Source: Patiria miniata
Taxonomy: Eukaryota > Echinodermata > Asteroidea > Valvatida > Asterinidae
Length of the DNA: 64,000 nucleotides
Assembly: GCF_015706575.1 (NCBI RefSeq)
Contig: NW_024037056.1
Location: 16,047,405 to 16,111,404, forward strand
Direction of reading: 5' to 3'
The notes under the pieces were generated by a model. It saw only the letters and a list, made by a program, of their open reading frames with translations, had not been told where the DNA came from and made no database searches. Positions 43,601 through 55,600 of the stretch are shown here, piece after piece (position 1 is the stretch's first letter; the number at the start of each line of letters is the position of its first letter). The position numbers were made by a program, and so were the translations under genes.

Positions 43601-46600
43601 TGTCAGAAGTGGGATTCAAATTTTCTTTAACTTAAAAATGCATACTGTGCATACATACCTGCAACATCAATTGTGAGATCTTCTGCGATAACATGCAGCT
43701 GATTTGTCCTGACGTAACCGCCAGCGTTGACGACAAATCGCTTCAACTCAAAGGTGAACTCGCTCTCGTCTTGAACGGTGAGCATCTCCAGCTTGCCGTC
43801 TGACCGCACCGTCATGTTGACGCACTCGTAGCGGCCCGGTGGCTGGTCGCGGGAGTTGCCGTAGGACCACATATGGAGCATGCCCCCACTGTCCACAGTG
43901 AAGTCGCCGACGTCGGCCAGCGTGCCGTTAATCTCCATCCACACGTCGCGCATGCTGAGGCGAGGGGGCAACTCCAACTGACCATACCTGAAAAAGAGAC
44001 AAAAGACAGCAACTCAGATGTTTAAACCTGAGACCTGGACCAAATGTCATGGAGCTGCTACAGTTTTCTGTAAATTCTCATATTTTACGAAATTTAACAA
44101 AAACAAAAAGATCATAAAACAAACCTGTATAGCATGACATTGGCCGCAAAGTAGATATCCACCCAGTCGAATCCAAAGGTCTGGTTCCGGCCAACATGTA
44201 ACACGGCGGATCGATCGCCAAATAGTTTGCCACCGCGGACTTGAACAACTTCCGCCGAAGTGTCGCTCAGTATGGCTATATGTGCGTTGCCATGGACATG
44301 GACCTATGATACAATAATGAAATTTAAAATAAATGAAAATGAAATGTAAATGGGTTTAAAAGTCTGGATATCAGTCCTATTCCAAAGGCAGAAATAAAGA
44401 TTTATGAATTTTGGGATAAAAATGATTCCCTAAAATTTTGTATTACTATACTTCATATCATTGGTGAACAATTCAAAGAGGATCTCTTTTCTACCTACAA
44501 AAATGATCTCTTCTGTTAATAAAATAATGTCAAATAAAAACACCGTACCAAGGCCCCCCCCAAAAAAAGTCTCCGGTTTCTGGTATGGAGCGTGCCCAAA
44601 AAGTGGTGCGGCGACGCGGCTTTTTTTTTTTTTTTACGGCTTCAAATGTCGGCTGATGACTGCAAATGGTGCCCGACTAAACTTAGTGCAGTGGCGTCAC
44701 CAGACTTTTCAGTCTGGGGGGCACAGGGGGGGGGCACCAGCATTTGATGGGGGGGGGGGCACTTAGGTGGATACGGATCGCCGTCCTGGGGGAGGGGTCT
44801 AAGGGGAGGCCCCCTCCCCTTTGGAAAATTTTCGCTTACGGAGGATGGGCTAGATGCAAAATGGTGCCACATTTGATGCTAAATTCGATCTGAAGATATC
44901 TCAAGAAATTGCTATTTTTGAGGTAATGATTTTAACAACGCGCAGAATTTTGCAGAGGATAGGGGGCACCAGCATTTGATAGGGGGGGGGGGGCACTCGG
45001 GGGGCACTAGGTTTTCCAGGGGGGGCACGTGCCCCCCCTGGCCCCCCCTTGGCGATGCCACTGACTTAGTGCAAATATATGGGAGTCCAGAGAGGCAACA
45101 AACAAAGCTTGTTCTCGATCGTAACCCCATCCAAAAACATGTTAAAATTGTGCCGCAGCAGGATTCCAGTCAAACCAGTGAGTTTGGCGGTTTTGAGACA
45201 TCATCTTTCATTGAAAAAAACCTTTTTCATTTTGCCGACGCGCATGGCTATGGCGACGCGCGCACATACCAGAAATCGGAGACTTATTTTTTTTGGCCTA
45301 ATTAGCCAGTTCAGTATTTCGGTAATCGAAAGATCGAAGGCACATGAACGCGTAGGCGTACGAGGCATGGTGTCAATTACGAGCATACGTCAGCGATGAT
45401 ATCCCAAATAACCTCCGGTCATTGAAACACTGAACTGGCTTATTGCAATCATTTCCAAAAAAAATCTGTGAGTTTTAAGAGACTTTCTGGAATGAAAAAA
45501 AATATGGCCTCACCTCGTCAAAGTTGTAAGAGTTTGAGGAATGCCAAAGCCACGTTATCCCGCCGGATCGCGTGATGTCATCGTACTCGCCATTCAGCAG
45601 ATTCCGTAGGTCACCGTGGCTATAGGTGGCCGCATGAGGGTACGGGCGGCCATTGTTGTTGATCTTAAGGGTCTTGTGTAACGTCACGCGCGTTTCGTTA
45701 AGATTGGTTTCGTTTGCGTCGGTCACATTGTTCATGTACTGCTCGATGTAAACAGTGCCGGCACCGCCAACTTCGTAAGCACTGGAACCTGTAAAATAAA
45801 ATGGTTTCTTTTAACTGGCGGTACGGACAATACCTAAAAGGCATTTGTTTTTCATGTTCGTTTCCAATGATAACACCACTCAAAATCAAAAGAAGAATGT
45901 TCAAAACCTAACCTGTTGAAGTTTCAGCTATGTGGATATTACACTTTTTGAGAAAACAGTGAAAAACCATAAACAACCTTCTGATTTCAAAACACAATTT
46001 TGTCAGAACTCTTTATTCCACATTGATTGGAAATCATCTATATTTCATGATTTCTTCTAAATGACAGCAAGCCAGACAGAATAATTTCAAGGAGTGTTTA
46101 GTACCCGTATGATCTTAAATCCAAGCAAGCATTTGTTAATAATACAGTAGGTTACTTTTGGGATGAATGCAAATGATCCTACATGCCTTTAATTATTAAT
46201 AGAGATCTTATTTATGAAACGTCCTGAAAACCAGTTCAGCAGGAAATTGGTGACTGGGTTTGAACTGGTTTAGCTTGTTTTGAACTGGTATGAACTGGTT
46301 TTGAAATGGTTAAACCAGTTCAAAAACAGTTTAAAACCAATAACCGATTCCCAGTTCAACTGGAACCAGTTGAAACCAGTTGAAACCAGTTGAACTGGTT
46401 TCAACTGGAGTTTTCAACTGGTGCATCCTCATTGGAATTCAAATTACACAACTTGATGTTCCTGAAGCAATTTAGACCCATATTATGCCAATTAAGTTCC
46501 CCAGACGCGGGCCTAAAACTCCTGAAATAGAGGTTTAAAAAAGTCTTACCTCCTCCAGCAGATATAGTGCCATTGAAGTTGCGGATCGTTTGGTGGTAAA

Positions 46601-49600
46601 CGGCTACCCTTCCAGCAGCACCGCCGCCACCGCTGTTTCGTCCATTGCCGCCGTCGGCCGAGAGGTGACCGTAGCCGTCTAGCTCTTCGCAGTCGATCCA
46701 GATGCTGCCACCGGATCCACCGCCTCAAGGAATAATGGGAAATGGCGGAGAGGGAATGTAAGTATAAAACAGACATTTTGTCAAGTCCACCACAATTTAA
46801 CTTGCGAGTCGAATCACAAGTCAAGCGATAGACAAGTTACAAGTCCATGACAAGTCAATCACACGTCAACCGCAAGTCCAACACAAGTCAAATCAAAAGT
46901 CTATCATTGATCTATCATAAGACAATCACAATTCAGATAACAAGTCAATCACAAGTCAAACCATAAGTCAATCGGAGGTCTTCCATGAGCCCATGACAAG
47001 TCAAATCACAAGCCCATCATAAGTCAATCACAAGTCCATCATAAGTCAATCACAAGCCCATCACAAGTCGTGACGAGCCTATTACAAGTCAATCACAAGC
47101 CCATCACAAGTCCATCACAAGTCAATCACAAGCCCATCACAAGTCAATCACAAGCCCATCACAAGACAATCACTAGCCAATCACAAGCCCATCACAAGCC
47201 CATCACAAGTCAATTACAAGCACATCACAATTCCATCACAAGTCCATCACAAGTCAATCACAAGCCCATCACAAGTCAATTACAAACCCATCACAATACC
47301 ATCACAAACCTATCACAAGTCCATCACAAGCCCATCACAAGTCAGTCACAAGCCCATCACAAGTCCATCATGTCAAATTAATACAAGTCCACCTCAAGTC
47401 ATATCACACATCAAATTTTCCATCAAAAGTCAAATTACAAGTTTATCACAAGTCAAATCTCAGGTCCATCACAAGTCAAATAACAAGTCAAACCATACTA
47501 GCCACACCCTCCTTAGGTTTGCGTTCATTTCACATGGTGATTGTGACCGAGCTTGAACTAGCTACCATGGTCACTTGATTACAAAGTTATATTCTGATTG
47601 GTCCATACGCACTATGTGATTGACAAATTAAATTCATAAAGCCAATTTCTGATGCAATTTTAAAAATCATTTATTGTTGTTTATGGCGAGAAAACTTACC
47701 TGCATGAACGCTGTGTGTACTGTCAGGTGTCTCTCCATTGGCCGATATAACACCATCAATGATCATGTGACGTGTCGTGATCTTCAGAGCCCCGCCCCCA
47801 CGTCCGCCAATACCCCGTCGCACTACAATATTCTTCAAAGTTTCATCACCGAAGTAGAGCTGGCCTATACATTTTACAAAGTAAAATTAAAGATATCTCA
47901 TGTGTACGTGTCTCAAGTACAGGCATACAACTTAAATGTGTAAAAAAAGGGGAAATTCCCATCTTTAAATAACAAGAGTCTGTACAGTGTTTTTCAATTT
48001 CTAATAGCATAACATGCATAAGGATGAAGTAATTTATTTTTAAAGGTGGTTGTGCATTTAATCTTTTTTCTTTTTTGCTGGAGCTGTCACATCGTGTAAT
48101 GTGTGCATTTTTTGTCTAATTATTTTGTATAAGAGCACTGAACGCTCGGTCTGAGGGTAATTTTGCAGGTTGTGGGTTCGAGTCTAGCCTGGGGTCATGG
48201 TGCATGTGCCCTTGGGCAAGGCACTTTGTCACTCATTGCTTCTCCCCACCCAGGAGTAAATGGGTACCAGTGAGGACAGAGATGGTTATTGTGATTGAAT
48301 AAGCTTGCTTGCGCCTAACAGGCAGCATCCAGCTGTATACTCCCCAGGAAGCTGAGATGGTATTTTGAATGTTTCATTGGCCCAATGATCAGGGGTAATA
48401 ATAATACTGTAAGCGCTGTGATTTAGTTTACTAATAAGAGCATTCTTAAATGCCGATTATTATTATTATTGTTACTATTTTAACAAAGTTATACATGTTA
48501 ACGTACCATACTGCTGTCCGTATCCTCCAGTGCTGCCATAGTCTACAGGGTAGTAGATGGAACCGTAGGCAAGGCCGACCAGTGATTGACCTCCACCGCG
48601 ACCTCCACTGCCCCCGTGACCCCCGCCACTACTTCCGCTACCACTCCCTGCAAAAGCAAAAGCGCAAAAAGAAACTAGAGATCAAGACCAAACAACAAAC
48701 ATAATTGTTTTTTTCTTGTCACCAAACCTTCCTGCAATATCTTAAACGAGAAAAAATGGGAATAGATCTGAAAATGCTCCGCAAAGTTAAAACAAAAGCA
48801 AAATTTCAATTTGTTAGAGGTACAATTCCCTGCAAAGTGTAACCAAGAAAAATTGTGACTGGATCACAGAAATGCAGGCTAAAGTTACAGAAAACGTAAA
48901 CATTGTAGTTTGCTACCCCAACTCTGCCAAACAAAAGGGAAACGCAAAACTATTGCTGGATGATGGAAACATAGTTGTAACGAGTCACTGATTTTTGTGA
49001 CGTATGTATATGTATACATTATTCGCAAACATTTTGACGTGACGTGAACAAAAAATATTTTTTGCAAAGTTTTGCTTTTATTTTGGGGACTAGAGTCTTA
49101 TTAGCTTTCCTCGAGTCGAGTCGAGTCATTCTGATGAGGGACTCGAGTCGGGTCGAGTCATTTGCTCGCAGTGACTCAAGTTGAGTCGAGTCATTTGCCC
49201 TTAGGGACTCCAGTCGAGTCGAGTTACCCAAAATTGTGACTTGAGTCGGACTCGAGTCGAGTCATTGACTCGAGTCATTACAACTCTGGATGGAAATGAA
49301 TGCAAAGGATACAGTAAATGTAAAACTTTATTTTGCTGTCATAACCACTCCCTCCGATTCTCGAATCCGGTGTGATGTCACTTCCGGTCACTGACCTGAA
49401 CGACGAACTAGCGGCGGGTGACAAAAAAACTCGCCGCCATTTTGACTTCATGTGTGCGTTTGTGTGCTGAAGTTCTTCTGGTTGCTACGCGTACGGCGCA
49501 CGTGCCATTGTTATCACCCAGCGGATATCAGTTCCCCGAATCCGGTCAAAGTACTCAGAAGTTTCGGATCTGAGAATAGCATCACAAAAAGTTTTTGACC

Positions 49601-52600
49601 ACGTCACAACACACATCTCTACATTTTGCTTTCACTACTATTGCATACCATATCCTTGGCCAGGTCCCTCCGACGGCTCGTACCCTTGACCCCTGACCTC
49701 CTTGGTGATGTAACCCCCGTGGTCCAGGTTGATCTCGCCGCCCGAGTACACCGCCACGAGGTGGGCAGCGGTGAGGTTAAAACGATCGTTGGATTTGAAG
49801 AGGCCTCCACCGTAAACCTTTTGAGTCAAGAAAAAAATCATGATATTCTGAGACCAGCAACTCAAAATTTCAAATTTCAATTCAGAGGGTCAGGGCTACA
49901 AATCCCGCCCCTGGCATTATGGTGTGTCCTCAGGCAAGCCATTTTACCCCGATTGCCTCTCCCCACCTAAAATAGAAATGAGTTCCAACATTAGTTTGTA
50001 GTGTGGCCAAGTGGTTAGGATTTGTGACTCATGATCAGAGGGTCAGGAGTTCGAATCCAGCTGATAGCCATATGTTGTGTCCTTGGGCAAGCCACTTTGC
50101 TCCTACTTGCCTCTCTCACCCAAAGAGTATAAATGGGTATACCAGCATTAGCTGGGGAGTAACCTACGATGGATTGGCATCCATCACGGCTGAATGGGAA
50201 TATTTTCAGTTGTTTCATACCACGGAAACCGGAGATAAACACCACTTTAACACATGTAAGCCATATCAGGACGGACAGGACTTATCGACTTACCGTCATG
50301 TTGGTGACGTCTATATCCACGCCAATGTGTTTGTCGTACGAGAACAGCTCAAACGTCCCTCGGTCCTGGACGTGGATGGATGATAGCTGGATCTCGCCCG
50401 ACAATGCGTATTCACCAATGCTGCCATTAGTATCCACGGAAACGTACCCCCCATCAAAGACAAAGAGGTCGTCAATGCCTGTGACCTGTTGAAAGTTCAA
50501 AAATTGTTACAACAGTTACATTTGATGCCGTATGGAACATAAACACACACCTCCAACATGGCTGCCAACCATCGTCAACTAGACAGAGTTGGGGCTAACT
50601 GAGTCAAACTATGGTTAACAATAGTTTTTGCGCAAACTTGATCTGATACACCGTGCCCTCCGGAGACGTGCACACAATAGGGAACAAAAGATTGTATACG
50701 TCTCCACAGGGCAATTTCTATAGATTAATACGTCTCCACAAGGTTTCCACGAAATAGATATATGGATTTTACTCAAAAACTAGGAATTTTCAAGGTGGGT
50801 TGATCTGACACAAATGGAAGAGTTTTAGAAAAGGAATATTAAGTCCAAATTTCAGCCAAGGAAATTAATTCTGGTTAAAATAAGAGCATTTTCAAACTTC
50901 ACTTTCAAACTCGAAAGCTTTACTACACCAGAACAAAGAAATGTCTCCACAAGGATACAAATTTCAGTATGTGTGCCCAAGATGTTGATGCTATTATCAA
51001 AGCAGAACATTCCAAATCCCCCCCCCCCCCCAAAAAAAGAAACAGCCTCACAAATTAAATAGTTTGAGTTGTGGTGGGCTTTTGTTACCTTTCCTGAAGA
51101 TTTCATTTCCACGCCTTTGAAGAATGCTCGGGGAGGCATGTTCATCTGACCGCTCTCATAGATGCGACTGTTGAATGGAAGGTCTGGATGGGTCACGTTG
51201 ACGGTGATATCTTGGGCATAGCCGACGTGGACAAATCCTGAAGAACCCAAAAAACCAAGTTTTCTTTAAGTTTTACAAAGAGCCCTTGAAATTAAAATTG
51301 CCCCAAAAAAATACTGAGGAGGAGAGTGGGAGTGGAGGGGATCAGCATCGTATTGAGGAGGCACAGGCTGGGTCAAGAGGTGTACCAACGTAATTGTGGG
51401 TGGGCCCACACCTGTTGGCCGACCACGCAAGACTTGGCAGAGCTCCATGTCAGATGACATGCGACTGCTTGGAGTCAATGCGAGGGATGCGACGGACAGG
51501 GCCAAGTGGAGGAGAGCCATAGGGAGAAAGCAGGCCAACCCAGAACAGACTGGACAACGGCCTTAAAACCGAAATGATTGATTGAATGGCAACATGCAAT
51601 TGACTGACAAGTTAAAATTTACATAAAATTTACTTATCTCGCGTATCACGACATCCATTGACTTTGTGTGCACACCCGGGTTATTTCAAGCGAGATACAA
51701 CCTTTGTCATTGAAAACTCGCGTTTCGCGTACATGACGTTGCATGCCATTTTAGGAGATACGACCTTGTTGCATGGACACGATGAAATGCAACCACCACA
51801 TAGGAAGTCAGAGATTTCATTGGTTTACATTAAGAAGTACAAAACACATTACTTCACAAAATGAAAATACTCACAAAAAAATAACAAAAAGCTGATAACT
51901 TCAATTTTATAGAAAAACAGAGCAAACCCATTTGTAAGTGTCCTATACCCTTTGGGATTTACATTTGAAAAACATCTGGTACACAGATTGCTCAGACTGA
52001 TTGGCACATTTTAACTTTGAGTTCTCCAGACCAAAGACACTGTTGCTAATCACATGATTCGGGGCAAGCTCTTGCATAGTTACGTAAGAGACGCTCAGCA
52101 CCAATACACTGTTCACAATGGGTGAGAATGGCACAAAGAAACCAGACCATGCCGGAGCTGGGGGTTGCTAGCGTAAGGCTTGCCCCGAATCCAAGATATT
52201 GTAACAGTCTCTTTGGTTGGGAGAATGCAAAGTTAAAATGTGCAAAGCATTGGACCAAGTCAACGTTCCAGATTTTATTCACATTTAACTCGCAAATAGC
52301 TTTTTAGGCATACCAGTCGTGTCACCAAACAGTTCACCGACATAGACGTCAACATCACTGGTGAGGTTATCCATAGGCACGACGGCTAACTGAGCCCTGC
52401 CGGTGATGTACAGCTCATCAAACTCATAGGAGTTGGTTTCTGTCTCTGGTTCGATCCAGGTACGGGCACTGTCCAGTTCTCTGTGTTTGTATCTATGGCA
52501 ACGAAACAGATGATCACTTAAAATGATCACAAAATTCTTCGCAGGAACTGTATTAAGCCGGAAAAAAGGGTAAAAAGGTCTCTGGTCAGCACGTGCGTCG

Positions 52601-55600
52601 ATTTCAATCATGCGCGTCAATTTGTTTTCCAAATTTTCCGGGGTAGCTACAACAGCTAATTTTTTGTGCCAAGGAGTGCTAAGGAATTGGATAATTGCAC
52701 AAAGGCAAATGATGGAGGGCACCAAGGCAAATGATGGAGGACACTAATGTATATGAGGACACAAAAAATCAAAATAATAATAAAAAACAACAGTGCCGGT
52801 ACCGCCTAAAAAAGGCGCTCATGGCGCTTGAGGAGAAAGTCAAGTTAGGATTGTGTGTTGTGAAAGTAAACTTGTTTGTACAGGTGAGATTTTATGTTTG
52901 TCTTAAATGTTGTGATGGATGGAGATGATTTGATAGCCAGAGGGAGTTGGTTCCACACTCGGGCTGACGCTGCAGTAAAGGATCTGTCACCCCAAGGAGT
53001 GGAGGTCCTGGGCTCATGAAGCATTATGAGCTCACTGGAGCGGAGTCCGGTGTGTGCTGTAGACATTTCCTTCGTTCGCGTTCGCGTTTGGTGAAGCTTC
53101 AATATTTAAACTTAACCTGGAGTTTATCTTGAAATTGCAGATGTTTACTTCTATGGCAGATCACACTACAGTAAAAACAAATAATTTCCTCCACATTTAC
53201 CTGTCGTAGACATTCTCGCCACCAACGTATATCTCAATCTCCGACATTGCGGCGTAGTTGTAACCTGAACTCTGGGTACTGGCTAGAAGGAAAATCAACT
53301 TATTGGCGTTCCATCGGACGGGCAGATCCGCAAAGGAACCGTAGTAGCATGACGAACTCGGTAGAACATAGTTGCTTGTGACATCGCGAACGACGTTGTT
53401 CAGAGAAGATTGGACCTGGGTAATTAAGAAGTTTTTTTATGGAGGTTGGTCAAAAACTAAACCAAATTATTTTAAACACTTGAATGAAGCACACAACAAT
53501 TTCAACATACAAATAGAAGCGACTACGTTGAAAAATTGACTGTGTCAGTTGTTCTGAAAACTCCAGAGTCTTGTCAAGGACAAATTTATGAAAAACAGTT
53601 TGTCTGACTGAAACCAAATTCTTTGTTGGTCTGAAATGGACTTCAAGGTTTAGGCTTAAGGAACACAGCAAAACATAGCAAAATATGGAAAACATGGAAA
53701 TAACAGGAACATTTTACAAACTCTGCAGGCTCGGCATGTGGTTAAAACTTACCCAAAGACTTCATGCTTTCATTTTTTAATCGACCACGAAGAGGTTAAA
53801 GACAGATTTTGGATGAAAACTCTGCCTAGATTGACATTTCTAACTTATTAATGATTTGACTTAACAAGTACCTTGAATTTTGTTGGAAAGCTACAAACTG
53901 GATACACCCTGATGGTGTTGACGAAGTATTCCGCTTTTAGATTGATCGTGATTGTCGTCGAACTCGAAGTACTTAGGAAATACTGGTGGATGTCATTGTT
54001 GAGCGTCTGATCAAAGAGATAGTGGAGTATATAGGAGGTTCCGTCGTTTGGAAGGCCATAGTAGTGAGGGTTGCGGTTGTAGACTGCAGAGGAGGACGTA
54101 ACGGTGATTCCGGAGCTTGCCGTATACGACGCTGTCTTGCTGTACGAAGCCGGGACGTTGCTTATATCAAGACGCTGACCTACGTTCTCAATCTCGTTGT
54201 TGACAGGACGCCGACCGGTATTATCGACTCGGAGCACGCTGAATCCAGTGTGGAGGTTTTTCAGGTAGAAGGTTCCAGATGCTCCAGCCTCGGCCGGGCT
54301 GTGGACGGGACCACCCTGGACGTTGTAGGCACCTTGGAAGAAATCGTGGGTCACGTTGCTGGTGTGGTAGACGGCGACACGGCCTCCTGAGCCGCTACCA
54401 GCGGTAGAGTCGCCCGAGCCCCCATTGGCTTGTATCCCTCCAGTGTGGCCGCCTGAAGCACACAATGAAGAACAATAAAGTTATTTGACAGGAAGAGACA
54501 CGTGATGGATCACTAGTTATCAGAAGTCCATCCAAAGTCTTCACAAGTAAATTATAAGTCATCCAGTCCCAAGTCAACTCACAAGCTCTGACTATTTGTT
54601 TGTTGATATTATTCATCTTCTATTGCTTGTGAATTGACTGACAATTAGTGAAAGTGTCTTGCCAAGGGACACCCACTTACAGAGAGAGAGAGAGAGAGAA
54701 TACTCCTTAAGTGCCAATTTTCCATGATGTAAATGGGCTCTATCCCACGACTAAAATACTTTTACCAGTATTTGTCCACAACTACTAAACTTCACAAAAA
54801 TGAATCCTCTGGAGGGAAAAAAAGACACTCCACGTGGATTTTTTGTAGGAGGCTACTGACCTGTCAAGGCTCCAGCATAGATGAGGATGCTGCCACCGCT
54901 GCCACCAGATGCCCCCGACTGACTGCTACTCACACCGATATCTAGACTATTTGCTCTGATGTGACCATCCACGCGCAGGATACCATCCACGGCAATGTCT
55001 AGTATCCCGCCCCCTGAAAGAGAGGTGAAAAATCGAATTAATTCTCCAAAATGAACCAGTTACTCTCCTTTTCTACAAAGCTGTTCAAAATATGTAAGGA
55101 GTTCTGGCAAACTGCAAAAAAACTGAACGAGGGTGATTTGTTTCAATTTTCAGGTTACTTGATATTTGCGATGCGTCTTTAGACACATCGTTGGAAATTA
55201 CCTTCTTTCATTGATTTCTTCAAAATGACAGCTTGCCGGAAAGACTAATTTCACAGGAAGTTTAGTCCCATTACTATCTTTAAACCAAGTATGCTTTTCA
55301 ACAATGATTACGTCAGTTACTTTTTTGATAGCTGCAAATGATGGACTGTAGCTTTAACAAAAATGAATACAAATTTTAAGACAAATAAAAATAGGTCCAA
55401 TCAGAAAACATCTGTACCTATGCCACCGCGCGATCCGGCGCCCCCGCTTCCGAAGGACGCTGGGTACAGCATGTTGCCATATGGGAGGTTCCGTTTCAGA
55501 CGACAGCTAACGAACCCATCGCATGGGCCACGCCCTCCAATGCCACCATGGGAGGCGCCGCTGTTACCAAGGCGATGAGGAACACCTGGTGCTGTTTCCA

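Noticed and set aside
46845..47510. Regularly spaced repeats resembling a CRISPR array
   Set aside because: The 11-bp units abut each other without unique spacers, and the DNA is eukaryotic.
50003..50075. Possible functional tRNA
   Set aside because: It continues into the SINE body shared by five other copies and lacks a paired acceptor stem.
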